From positions 2,602,380 through 2,666,379 of the forward strand of contig OX638318.1 in assembly GCA_951812585.1 (NCBI GenBank): DNA of 64,000 bases, written 5' to 3'. The notes under the pieces were generated by a model, which did not search any database, was not told the DNA's origin, and saw only the letters and a program-made list of their open reading frames with translations. Numbering within the stretch: position 1 is the first letter of the stretch; each line of letters starts with the position of its first letter. Both the position numbers and the translations under genes were made by a program. This DNA comes from Rhodothermales bacterium. GTDB taxonomy: Bacteria; Bacteroidota; Rhodothermia; Rhodothermales; Bin80. Of the stretch, positions 8,228 to 16,325 are shown piece after piece.

Positions 8228-9424
8228 ATGAATTCAAGAAAGGCGTTCTTGCCGCCGCGTCGGATTTTGATGGGCCCCGGGCCCTCTGATGTTGCGACCC
8301 GTGTGCTGGAGGCGATGGCACGTCCGACGATTGGGCACCTGGATCCGGATTTTATTTTCCTGATGGACCACATCAAGGCCCAGCTGCAGTATGCGTTCAG
8401 GACGGCCAATCCGCTCACAATGCCGGTATCTGGTCCCGGCACTGCGGGCATGGAGTCCTGTATCGCCAACCTGGTGGAGCCGGGCGATGTGATCGTGGTT
8501 TGCCAGAATGGGGTGTTTGGGGGGCGATTGAAGGCGATGGCAGTGCGCTGCGGTGCGACCGTAGTGCATGTTGAAGACGAATGGGGCCGAGCCGTGAGTC
8601 CAAGCGGGCTGGAATCAGCACTGCGCAGTAACCCAGCGGCCAGCGTGGTGGCCTTCGTGCAAGCAGAAACATCAACCGGCGCATTGTCAGATGCAGCGGC
8701 GTTGGCGAAGGTTGCCGAGCGCTACGAATGTTTGACGATCGTTGATGCGGTGACCTCGCTCGGGGGTTCGCCGCTGGAGGTGGATGCCTGGGGGTTGGAC
8801 GCGGTCTATTCGGGAACGCAGAAATGCCTCTCCTGTGCGCCGGGATTGTCGCCGATCACGATGAGTGACCGGGCGATGGCAAGAGTGGCGCATCGCCGCA
8901 CGCCGGTACAAAGCTGGTTCATGGATGTCAATCTCGTCACCGGATATTGGGGCAGTGGCACCCAGCGATCCTATCATCACACGGCGCCGATTAACGCGCT
9001 GTACGGCCTCAACGAGGCGCTTTTGATGCTGCAGGAGGAAGGCCTGCTGGCGGCTTGGGCGCGGCATAAGCAAAATCACCTGGCGCTGAAGGCCGGTCTT
9101 GAGGTCTTGGGCCTGGAGTTTGTTGCACCGCGGTCTGAGCGCCTTCCGCAACTCAATGCTGTACGCGTACCCGACGAGATCAACGAAGCGCGCGTGCGCC
9201 AGCGCCTTTTGGAGGAGTACAGCTTGGAAATCGGCGCAGGCTTGGGCGCGCTAGCAGGCAAAGTCTGGCGCATTGGACTCATGGGCTACAGTAGCCGCCG
9301 GGAGAACATTATGGCCTGCCTGTCGGCGCTGGGGCAGGTGTTGACGTACGAAGGTCTGTGCGTTTCTGCGACCGAGGCCCAGGCTGAAGCCGACCGTGCT
9401 TTGCGGCAGCCGACCCTGCCGTAG
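8228..9424 (+). CDS. Class V aminotransferase, alanine-glyoxylate/serine-pyruvate type (398 aa)
   Basis: PLP enzyme that transfers the amino group of alanine or serine to glyoxylate or another 2-oxo acid. The N-terminus has the family pattern LMGPGPSDVATRVLEAM and TIGHLDPDF. PGTAGMESC lines up with the cofactor-binding turn, and YSGTQKCLSCAPGLSPI holds the Schiff-base lysine. The C-terminal AGKVWRIGLMGYSSRRENIM is also typical. ATG 8228 is chosen because homologues begin near the LPPRRILMGPGP segment; an ATG at 8168 would add a 20-residue stretch without family features. It stands alone, followed by 271 nt without a clear gene. Confidence 0.9.
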   Translation: MNSRKAFLPPRRILMGPGPSDVATRVLEAMARPTIGHLDPDFIFLMDHIKAQLQYAFRTANPLTMPVSGPGTAGMESCIANLVEPGDVIVVCQNGVFGGRLKAMAVRCGATVVHVEDEWGRAVSPSGLESALRSNPAASVVAFVQAETSTGALSDAAALAKVAERYECLTIVDAVTSLGGSPLEVDAWGLDAVYSGTQKCLSCAPGLSPITMSDRAMARVAHRRTPVQSWFMDVNLVTGYWGSGTQRSYHHTAPINALYGLNEALLMLQEEGLLAAWARHKQNHLALKAGLEVLGLEFVAPRSERLPQLNAVRVPDEINEARVRQRLLEEYSLEIGAGLGALAGKVWRIGLMGYSSRRENIMACLSALGQVLTYEGLCVSATEAQAEADRALRQPTLP

Positions 9425-9695
9425 CCATTTGGCTGCGGTGGTTCTTCGGTGCACCTGCTGTGTGGGCTGGCGACTATCCCTGGGGTGCCGTGCTTCACAG
9501 GGCTGCCACAGGCGCAAGAAGAGCTGGCCTTGGCTGCCAGACCCACGGCTAATCCCCAGAGGCCACGCGGACCCGTGGACGCACCGCTTTTCGCAGCCGA
9601 TGCGCCGGTGTACGGCCGCCATATCGTGTTGGACAGGCGGGTGGTTGTGAGTAGATTTGACTGGCCTTGCACACCATAGAAATGAAGCATAAGAA

Positions 9696-10526
9696 ATGGA
9701 GCGTATGAGACGACTGATTCTCAGTGCAGCGGCGCTTTTGGTGCTGGCTGCCATTACCGGGCACGACATGTTCCTGAAGCTGCCTTCGTACTTCCTTGCC
9801 GAGAACAGCCCTGCAACCATCGCGCTGATGAACGGCACCTTCGAAGCCAGCGAGAATGTGATCACACGCGACCGGATGCTGGATGTGAGCATCGTTGGAC
9901 CCGCCGACGAAAGAGCGCACCCGGACACCGCTGCTTGGACGGACAAGGGCAACACGGCATGGCTGGCATTCCAGACAGGGGATGCGGGCACGTATGTGGC
10001 GGGCGTGTCAACCCGCGCACGTATCATTGCGCTTAGCGCCGAGGACTTTAACGAATACCTGCGGCATGATGGTGTACTGGATGTCCTTGAGGAGCGCGTG
10101 CGCCGCGGCATCGCCGATCAGGCTGCGCGCGAACGATACTCCAAGCATGTCAAGGCAGTGTTTCAGGTTGGCGAAGTGCGTACCGGCACGTATGCCCACA
10201 TGCTGGGCTATCCTATAGAAATTGTGCCGCAGGTTAATCCTTACGCGCTGTCCGTTGGCGATGAGCTGCCCGTGCTGGTTTTGCTGCGCGGAGAACCGCT
10301 GCCTGCGCAGCTGGTCTATGCCAGCCATGAAGGCTACCATGGCCATGACGACGAAGGCGACCACATGGAGGCCGTAAGAACCCGCACAGAGGAAAGCGGC
10401 GTTGCCCGCATTCCTATTACCGCTACCGGCCGCTGGTACGTGCGCCTGATCCATATGGAGGAGAGTGAAGAAGATTCGGTTGATTACGAATCGAACTGGG
10501 CCACTCTGACATTTGCGGTGCGCTAG
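9696..10526 (+). CDS. DUF4198 family periplasmic protein (276 aa)
   Basis: Secreted protein of the DUF4198 type. After the signal peptide (LILSAAALLVLAAITG) the mature chain starts HDMFLKLPSYFL, matching the 'H-D-x-W/F-l-x-P' start typical of the family. Near residue 210 there is a histidine/acid-rich loop (EGYHGHDDEGDHMEA) that could bind a metal ion. A second domain with 'VARIPITATGRWYVRLIHM' closes the protein, as in related proteins sometimes annotated in nickel or cobalt uptake. A TonB-dependent receptor follows 431 nt downstream on the same strand, and such pairings are common. The metal link is inference. Confidence 0.8.
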   Translation: MERMRRLILSAAALLVLAAITGHDMFLKLPSYFLAENSPATIALMNGTFEASENVITRDRMLDVSIVGPADERAHPDTAAWTDKGNTAWLAFQTGDAGTYVAGVSTRARIIALSAEDFNEYLRHDGVLDVLEERVRRGIADQAARERYSKHVKAVFQVGEVRTGTYAHMLGYPIEIVPQVNPYALSVGDELPVLVLLRGEPLPAQLVYASHEGYHGHDDEGDHMEAVRTRTEESGVARIPITATGRWYVRLIHMEESEEDSVDYESNWATLTFAVR

Positions 10527-10957
10527 GCGTGGCGCACGGCCCCTGGAAGGCTGCCCCGCACAGCCCTGCGCGGCGGCGGTTCACTCTAAGGGGCATGCAG
10601 CACTTGCGTTGCAACCGGCACGGATCGGAATGCCGGGCTCAGCGCACGTGAGCGCCTGGCAGCCACCTTGTTCAGCGAGGCCTTGCCAGGCGGCACCGAG
10701 ATCGAGCACGTTGTTTCAGTAGACCCCCGCACAGAGCGGACATCAGTCTCAGGAGATACGCCGCACAGCCTCGGCAGTAAGTCGGCTCGTGGCACGGCCA
10801 AGCCGGATTGTGCTGTCAGAATTCTCAGAAAATCCTCCGCATTTGCTATCCTGCGGTGTTGTTTCCTACTCTGCGCACTGGTTGCGTCTCTGCTCTGGGC
10901 ATTAATGTGACTGCGCTAGTCGAGTTTTAACAAATACCGTGATTGCGTTATGACGTT
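10527..10957 (+). other. 431-nt non-coding leader upstream of the TonB receptor
   Basis: No convincing gene is seen; short open frames in both directions lack family features. The stretch is rich in inverted repeats. GCTCA/TGAGC (10637-10641 with 10649-10653) forms one hairpin. An 8-bp perfect arm pair, GCCTGGCA (10654-10661) with TGCCAGGC (10684-10691), forms a second, and an inner GCC/GGC extends it. It could hold a terminator for the DUF4198 gene and a structured 5' leader for the receptor. I could not match it to the cobalamin, TPP or other well-known riboswitch cores by eye. Confidence 0.4.
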
Positions 10958-13798
10958 ATGAAGACAGTCCTCAACATTCTCCTGGCAGGCGTACTACCGG
11001 CTTCCGCATGGGCGCAGGTTATGGTAAGCGGCACGGTGACGGATCAGCAGACCGGCGAGCCGATGGCGTTTGTCACAGTGGCCGTGGAAGGATCTTTTGT
11101 CGGTACCACCACGGACAATGATGGTTCGTATGCGTTCGAGATTGGCTCCTTTGATGACCTTGTGGTGTTTTCTTTTGTCGGATACAAGACGCAGAAACAC
11201 AGGTTTTCTTCAGACAACACCACGTTCGATGTTCAATTAGAGCCGACCATGCTGCATTATGGGCTGCATGATGTGGTCGTGGTGGGGACGCGCCGATTGC
11301 CGCGCCTAGTGACTGATTCTGCGGTTCCGGTAGATGTGCTTGGGCCCTCCGATCTGGAGAGCTCAGCCAGCCTGGATCTGGATGATGTCATCCGATCTCA
11401 GATTCCTTCCTACAATGTGCAGCGCCACGAGATCGATGGATCAACCACGTTTGTGCGGCCGCCTACGCTGCGGGGCCTGTCGCCAGACAATACCATCCTC
11501 CTGGTCAACGGCAAGCGCCGGCATCGAACTGCTTCGATCGCGCTCTTTGGCAGCGCATTGATTCTTGGGGCGCAAGGTGCGGACATCAACATGATTCCCA
11601 GCATCGCCCTGAAGCAGTTTGAGGTGCTGCGCGACGGCGCGTCCGCGCAGTACGGCGCGGACGCGGTGGCCGGCGTATTCAACATGCAGCTTCGCGATGA
11701 TCCCCATGGTACCATCGTTCGGTCGCAAGTCGGACAGTACAGTCAAGGCGACGGGCGGCATATAAGCGTGGCCACGAATGTGGGCATGCACCTCACTGAA
11801 AATGGGTTTGCGAGCCTGAATCTTGAGTATCGCAATATGGGGCCGACGATCCGTACGCAGCAGCGGGATGATGCTAAGCTGCTGGCAAGCAGAGGCTATC
11901 CCGTAGCAGATCCCGCGCAGATATGGGGCAGCCCCGACATTGACCATTCCGTTGTCGGCTTTGTCAACGCTGGGCTCGACCTTAGTACCACCATGCAGGC
12001 CTACGCCTTCGGTGGCTATGGGCAGCGCTCGGGCAATGGGAGCTACTACTTCAGAGCGCCTGGAACAGGCGGTGCGCGCCTGAACGTATTCCGGTTCGGG
12101 TCGGGCGCCACTGCTACGCGGGCGGTGATTGATCTGGATATGGAGGACGACACGGACTGCCGCAATTTGCCCGATCTGCCCGGCTTGGATTCTGACTTTG
12201 CGGCGGTGGAAGGATTTATCAGCCAGTACCAAGGCGACTGCTTTCTGTTTAACGAGCGTTTTCCAGGAGGATTCACGCCGCGTTTCGGCATCGATATTTC
12301 CGATGCAAGTGGGGTTGCAGGCATGCGCAGACACGCACCGAGTGGCTTTCGGTGGGACATCAGTGCCGGATTTGGCCGCAGCGTCATGGATTACTTCATT
12401 AACAATACCGTCAATGCATCGTACGGCCCCGATACGCCTACCTCGTTTCGGCAACGCGACTTTATTCAAGAGGAGTACAGTGTCAATGTAGATATGTCCT
12501 ATCCACTCAGAGTAGGCGCTTTGCATTCGCCGCTCAATGCGGCCTGGGGCGTGCAGTGGCGCACGGAAATCTTCGAGACGCGGCCAGGCGACATCTATTC
12601 ATATAGTCGTGGCCCGTACGCGGAACAAGGCTTCAGCGTAGGCTCCAACGGGGACCAAGGGATACCCCCGGAGTTTACCGGTCAGTGGAAGCGGCCCAAT
12701 TATGCGGTTTATGTGGACCTGGAAGCGGACCTTGTACCGGCACTGCTGGTGGGCGTCGCTGCACGTTTTGAAGGCTTCTATGAGAGCTTTGGAACCGCGC
12801 TGACGGGCAAAATAGCAGCACTGTGGCGTATTGAAGAGCGGCTGAGCTTGCGCACCTCTGTGAGTACAGGTTATCGTGCGCCGACGCCTGGTCAGGCCAA
12901 TGTCCAGAATATTGCGACGAACTTTTCCGGCGACGGCGGGCTCATTGATGCTGCCCAACTGCCAGCAACTCATCCTATCTCCGTTGCACTGGGCGGAAAA
13001 GAGCTTACAGAGGAAACAGCACGCAGCTATGCCGCCGGCGTGATCGGCCATATTTCTGAGTCGCTGACGATTACCGCGGACTACTTTCACGTATCTCTTA
13101 CGGACCGCATAGCCTTGACAGGCAGTATTCCGCTTTCGGATGAGATGGCCGACATTCTCAACAGCCAGAACCTGTTGGCAGGATTTGAAACGCTGCGGGA
13201 AGTGAAGTTCTTCTCAAACGATTTCGGCACGCGCACACAGGGCGTTGATGTTCTGCTCTCGTGGGACAAGGAGTGGATCAGAGACCGCGCTACGGTCGCC
13301 AGCATTGCCTACAACTGGACCAAGCCTACGCTGACGCAGTTTTCGACGCCGAAAAAGATTACCTCGTTCCTGGGCCAGACACTGATCACTCCTGCGACTG
13401 TAAGTGTATTGTCGCCGCGCCGCCAGATTGAAATCGAAAAGGTTAATCCGCGCCACCGCATCGTGGCAACTGGCCGCGCGGTCAGCGGGCCGGTCCACGG
13501 CCTGGCCCGATTTCACTTCTATAGCGGATGGCAAGCGTGCGTGTTTTTCAGCTTTTCCTGTACGGTCGGAGGCAAGGATGGCTTGCGGCAGTACGACCGC
13601 AGCTGGGTCGTCGACCTGGAGGTTGGGTATCGGTACAGAGAGGACTATCGCCTCTCGCTCGGCGTGAACAACGTATTTGCTGCAGCGCCTGCGGCCGATC
13701 CCATTGAAATCACGGGCCAGGGCAACCTCCACCCACCAAGCACGCCGTGGGACTACAACGGTGCCGCCTGGTATCTGCGACTGACAGCAGACCTATAG
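10958..13798 (+). CDS. TonB-dependent outer-membrane receptor (946 aa)
   Basis: Outer-membrane active transporter driven by TonB-ExbBD. The signal peptide (LNILLAGVLPASAWAQ) is followed by a CarboxypepD_reg-like domain (VSGTVTDQQTGEPMAFVTVA ... VVFSFVGYKTQ, residues about 20-110). Next comes a plug (DSAVPVDVLGPSDLE ... LRGLSPDNTILLVNGKRRHR ... FEVLRDGASAQYGADAVAGV), then a 22-strand-type barrel ending in the aromatic-rich WYLRLTADL. No SusD-like partner follows, so it is not a typical glycan-uptake pair. The preceding DUF4198 gene suggests a metal or metal-chelate substrate, but this is inference. ATG 10958 is preferred to TTG 10943 because it places the signal peptide directly at the start. 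Confidence 0.93.
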   Translation: MKTVLNILLAGVLPASAWAQVMVSGTVTDQQTGEPMAFVTVAVEGSFVGTTTDNDGSYAFEIGSFDDLVVFSFVGYKTQKHRFSSDNTTFDVQLEPTMLHYGLHDVVVVGTRRLPRLVTDSAVPVDVLGPSDLESSASLDLDDVIRSQIPSYNVQRHEIDGSTTFVRPPTLRGLSPDNTILLVNGKRRHRTASIALFGSALILGAQGADINMIPSIALKQFEVLRDGASAQYGADAVAGVFNMQLRDDPHGTIVRSQVGQYSQGDGRHISVATNVGMHLTENGFASLNLEYRNMGPTIRTQQRDDAKLLASRGYPVADPAQIWGSPDIDHSVVGFVNAGLDLSTTMQAYAFGGYGQRSGNGSYYFRAPGTGGARLNVFRFGSGATATRAVIDLDMEDDTDCRNLPDLPGLDSDFAAVEGFISQYQGDCFLFNERFPGGFTPRFGIDISDASGVAGMRRHAPSGFRWDISAGFGRSVMDYFINNTVNASYGPDTPTSFRQRDFIQEEYSVNVDMSYPLRVGALHSPLNAAWGVQWRTEIFETRPGDIYSYSRGPYAEQGFSVGSNGDQGIPPEFTGQWKRPNYAVYVDLEADLVPALLVGVAARFEGFYESFGTALTGKIAALWRIEERLSLRTSVSTGYRAPTPGQANVQNIATNFSGDGGLIDAAQLPATHPISVALGGKELTEETARSYAAGVIGHISESLTITADYFHVSLTDRIALTGSIPLSDEMADILNSQNLLAGFETLREVKFFSNDFGTRTQGVDVLLSWDKEWIRDRATVASIAYNWTKPTLTQFSTPKKITSFLGQTLITPATVSVLSPRRQIEIEKVNPRHRIVATGRAVSGPVHGLARFHFYSGWQACVFFSFSCTVGGKDGLRQYDRSWVVDLEVGYRYREDYRLSLGVNNVFAAAPAADPIEITGQGNLHPPSTPWDYNGAAWYLRLTADL

Positions 13799-13898
13799 AT
13801 ATAGGCTTGGCGGTGCCGCTGTTGTGTGCAGCACGCGCTGCTTCAAACGCCAGACGACACATCATCGAACCGCACGAAGCGATGTTCACAGGGCAGAT

Positions 13899-13927
13899 GG
13901 AATAAAGTCTTGTCAGCATTGGTCCAA
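13899..13927 (+). promoter_or_regulatory. Possible ECF-type promoter for the sigma operon
   Basis: GGAATA (13899-13904) and GTCCAA (13922-13927) are separated by 17 nt, broadly like the GGAAC/GTCTAA elements used by ECF sigma factors, which often control their own genes. The sigma gene starts at 14004. The similarity is loose. Confidence 0.25.
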
Positions 13928-14003
13928 TAGGTATGCTGGGAGGTGTACTGGGGGCGTGCGATGGCAAGCGTGCGATGGGAAAGTGCTTCCGCCATAAGCC
14001 TAC

Positions 14004-14582
14004 ATGACCGGATATTCGCGCAGCACGGATGAACAGCTGCTACAACAGGCACGGGAAGGCAACATGCAAGCGTTCCGCCACCTTGTGGAGCGCTACGAAG
14101 GAGCCGTGGCCGGCACGGTCATCGGCATGTTGGGCCGAGGGCCGGATGCGGAGGATGTGGGCCAGGAAACCTTCGTCCGTTTCTACCGCGCGTTGCATCG
14201 CTTCCGAGGTGATTCCAGCCTCAAGACATACCTCACGCGCATAGCTATGAATCAGTCGCTGGTCGTGCTGAAGAAGCGCAAAACATGGAGACAGCGATTT
14301 GTGTTACGCACGGACGCCATGGCCGAGCCGATGGTCGACGGTGCGGCGGTCATCGATCAGCAGGAACACGTACGCCTCGTTCACTGGGCTCTGGACCGGT
14401 TAAGTCCGCACCATCGCGCCGTGGTCGTGCTCCGCATGCTTGAAGGCTACAGCACCAGAGATGCCGCTGCAGTGCTCGGCATTCCGCAAGGCACGGTGAT
14501 GTCACGGCTGTCAAGGGCAATGACCAGCCTCAAGGATATTCTAACGCCACTGATAGACGATAAACCTCATGGTGCAGCATAA
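14004..14582 (+). CDS. ECF-family RNA polymerase sigma factor (192 aa)
   Basis: Alternative sigma factor with region 2 (AFRHLVERYEGAVAGTVIGM and DAEDVGQETFVRFYRAL) at residues about 20-85 and region 4 (LSPHHRAVVVLRMLEGYSTR and AAAVLGIPQGTVMSRLSRAM) at about 130-180. The length and two-domain layout are those of ECF sigma factors. It overlaps the next gene by 14 nt, and a third gene overlaps that one, so the three are translated together. The downstream membrane proteins probably report envelope state to the sigma factor. Target promoters are unknown. Confidence 0.93.
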   Translation: MTGYSRSTDEQLLQQAREGNMQAFRHLVERYEGAVAGTVIGMLGRGPDAEDVGQETFVRFYRALHRFRGDSSLKTYLTRIAMNQSLVVLKKRKTWRQRFVLRTDAMAEPMVDGAAVIDQQEHVRLVHWALDRLSPHHRAVVVLRMLEGYSTRDAAAVLGIPQGTVMSRLSRAMTSLKDILTPLIDDKPHGAA

Positions 14583-14898
14583 CAAAGACGCACGCTACGA
14601 CGCGTTCACCCGGCTGTTGCAGGGCAGCCGGGTCGATTCGTTTGCGCCATACTTCAGTGATCGCGTCATGAAGCGCCTTAGTTCACAGCATGCAGCTGGG
14701 AGCGCGGATGCGCTCTACGATTCGCTGCGCTGGCTCTTTGTCCGCACCAGCGCGTTGGGGCTTGCCGCCGCCGCGATTCTTTGCCTGGTGAACGCGTTGG
14801 CGTTTCAGGATCTGGGTGTAGTCACCAACCTGGTGGATACTCTGTTTGGGTTGCCGTCGGCGTCGATCTCTGATGCACTTTCGTATGGAGCCCTATGA
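14569..14898 (+). CDS. Single-pass membrane protein in ECF sigma operon, putative anti-sigma factor (109 aa)
   Basis: The N-terminal 60 or so residues are polar (YDAFTRLLQGSRVDSFAPYF, SDRVMKRLSS), then one transmembrane helix (TSALGLAAAAILCLVNALAF) and a short tail. The layout, a small cytoplasmic domain plus one membrane span directly after a sigma gene, fits an anti-sigma factor, although no zinc-binding H-x3-C-x2-C motif is present. ATG 14569 overlaps the end of the sigma gene. No family is recognised, so the role rests on position. Confidence 0.65.
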   Translation: MVQHNKDARYDAFTRLLQGSRVDSFAPYFSDRVMKRLSSQHAAGSADALYDSLRWLFVRTSALGLAAAAILCLVNALAFQDLGVVTNLVDTLFGLPSASISDALSYGAL

Positions 14899-15329
14899 CC
14901 ATCAGCACACCGGTAAAATCTGCCATTCTGCTCGTTTTGACGCTGGGCATCGGCATGCTGCTCGGTGCCCTGTTGCAGGCCCGATTGGCCGAGCAGCGGT
15001 TGGAGCAGCTCGCTCTGCTGCGCTCCGAGCGGGGCCTGACCCGTGCCCTGGGAAGCGTCATTGAGCCTATCGACGAGGCGCAGCGCGTGGCGATAGACGC
15101 CGTGCTGAAAGCCTCCGCTGAACGCATGGCCGCGCACATAAGGCAGAACAGGGAGGAGTCGGTTGCCCTGTTGGATTCGACCATGCAGGCGCTGCATGCC
15201 GTCCTGGACGAAGCACAGATAGAGCAGCTGAACCAGCGGATGGAGCGGTGGGATGTGCGCATGCGCATGCGCAAGGACAGCGGGCGTTGGCAGCGGTCAC
15301 GGCGGCGCGACGCGGTGCCTCCGCCGTAG
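14895..15329 (+). CDS. Membrane-anchored Spy/CpxP-like helical protein (144 aa)
   Basis: One N-terminal membrane span (SAILLVLTLGIGMLLGALLQ) precedes a charged all-helical domain. That domain has two repeats of the kind 'IEPIDEAQRVAIDAVLKA' and 'LHAVLDEAQIEQLNQRMERW', the spacing seen in periplasmic Spy/CpxP and heavy-metal-sensor proteins. It overlaps the preceding gene by 4 nt (ATGA). A likely role is a periplasmic sensor that controls the anti-sigma/sigma pair upstream. The C-terminus is arginine-rich. The family match is by eye. Confidence 0.65.
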   Translation: MTISTPVKSAILLVLTLGIGMLLGALLQARLAEQRLEQLALLRSERGLTRALGSVIEPIDEAQRVAIDAVLKASAERMAAHIRQNREESVALLDSTMQALHAVLDEAQIEQLNQRMERWDVRMRMRKDSGRWQRSRRRDAVPPP

Positions 15330-15350
15330 ATCCATCAAGGCGCAGGCTGC

Positions 15351-15461
15351 ATGGAACTTGCGTGAGGCGGGCACCAAAAGGGCGTCTTAGCTGGCGCAGG
15401 CCAAGTGCTCCATCCATATGTGAGGGTATGGAGCTTGCGTGAGGCGTGTATCAAATGGGCG
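15351..15461 (+). repeat. Imperfect direct repeat between the sigma operon and tRNA-Thr
   Basis: Two 34-nt copies, 15351-15384 and 15428-15461, match at 29 of 34 positions. Both begin ATGGA and both contain CTTGCGTGAGGCG. The weaker sequence preceding each copy (TCCATC...) may extend the similarity. The first copy starts 21 nt after the stop of the Spy-like gene; the second ends 8 nt from the tRNA 3' end. Confidence 0.75.
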
Positions 15462-15469
15462 GGGCGGCA

Positions 15470-15545
15470 TGGAGCCAACGGCCGGACTTGAACCGGCGAC
15501 CTGCTCATTACGAGTGAGCTGCTCTACCTGCTGAGCTACGTTGGC
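15470..15545 (-). tRNA. tRNA-Thr (anticodon CGT), CCA encoded
   Basis: On the minus strand the acceptor stem is GCCAACG/CGTTGGC, discriminator T, then an encoded CCA (complement of TGG 15470-15472). The D arm has TAGCTCAGCAGGTAGAGC, and the anticodon stem GCTCA/TGAGC encloses CTCGTAA with anticodon CGT. The T arm is GCCGGTTCAAGTCCGGC. It faces away from the ABC transporter gene that starts 43 nt later. Confidence 0.96.
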
Positions 15546-15587
15546 GTAACGTATGTTTTCACGCAAAAGCAGTAGAATAGATCCATA

Positions 15588-16325
15588 ATGGTAGAGCTGT
15601 GCGGGGTATCGAAGCATTACGGGCAGGCCGTTGCGCTCCACACGACAAGTCTTACCGTGCCGCGGGGGAAGACTTCGGTCGTGATCGGGCCTAGCGGGTG
15701 TGGCAAGTCTACGCTCCTTCGGATCACTGTCGGCCTCGTCACACCGACCCACGGCACGGTGCTCTTTGATGGCGACTTGCTGACGCCTGCCAACATGCAG
15801 TCGATCAGACTTCGCATCGGCTATGTGACGCAGCATGGAGGGCTGTTTCCGCACATGACGGCGCGCGCTAATGTGACGCTCATGGCGCGCCATCTGCGGT
15901 GGGATGACGATCGTATCCAGGCGCGGCTCGAGGTCTTGGCAAGCCTGGTGCATCTGCCAGCAGCATGCCTGGAACGGTACCCCTTGCGCCTTTCTGGAGG
16001 CGAGTGTCAGCGCGTTTCCATCATGCGCGCACTGTTTCTGGACCCCGGCATGCTTCTGATGGATGAGCCGCTCGGCGCATTGGACCCGATGATCCGCTAC
16101 GGCTTGCAGGAGGAGCTGCGATCCATTTGCCGCGAGCTGGGCAAGACCGTCATGCTCGTGACGCATGACATGGCGGAGGCCGCTTTCTTTGGGGATTCCA
16201 TCACGCTGATGCGGGCAGGGACCGTGGTCCAGACGGGTACAATCCAAGACCTGGTTCATCGCCCGGCCAGCGAATTCGTACAGTCCTTTATGCGCGCTCA
16301 ACGCGGCCTACACGAATGGACATGA
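15588..16325 (+). CDS. Osmoprotectant-type ABC transporter ATP-binding protein (245 aa)
   Basis: ATPase of the OpuCA/ProV family driving import of quaternary amines such as glycine betaine, or a related small solute. Walker A GPSGCGKST is near residue 34, the Q-loop region is YVTQHGGLFPHM, the signature is LSGGECQRVSIMRAL, and Walker B is MLLMDEPLGALDP. It lacks the C-terminal CBS domains that OpuCA often carries, ending at residue 245. It overlaps the next gene by 10 nt, which encodes the binding protein and permease in one chain, so the two genes make a complete importer. Confidence 0.9.
   Translation: MVELCGVSKHYGQAVALHTTSLTVPRGKTSVVIGPSGCGKSTLLRITVGLVTPTHGTVLFDGDLLTPANMQSIRLRIGYVTQHGGLFPHMTARANVTLMARHLRWDDDRIQARLEVLASLVHLPAACLERYPLRLSGGECQRVSIMRALFLDPGMLLMDEPLGALDPMIRYGLQEELRSICRELGKTVMLVTHDMAEAAFFGDSITLMRAGTVVQTGTIQDLVHRPASEFVQSFMRAQRGLHEWT

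Noticed and set aside
9251-10111. Minus-strand open frame of 286 aa opposite the DUF4198 gene
   Set aside because: It spans an intergenic gap and two gene ends, shows no domain, and the plus strand has the clear signal peptide and DUF4198 pattern.
10637-10691. Cobalamin riboswitch upstream of the TonB receptor
   Set aside because: The invariant B12-box and core segments are not visible; only generic hairpins are present.
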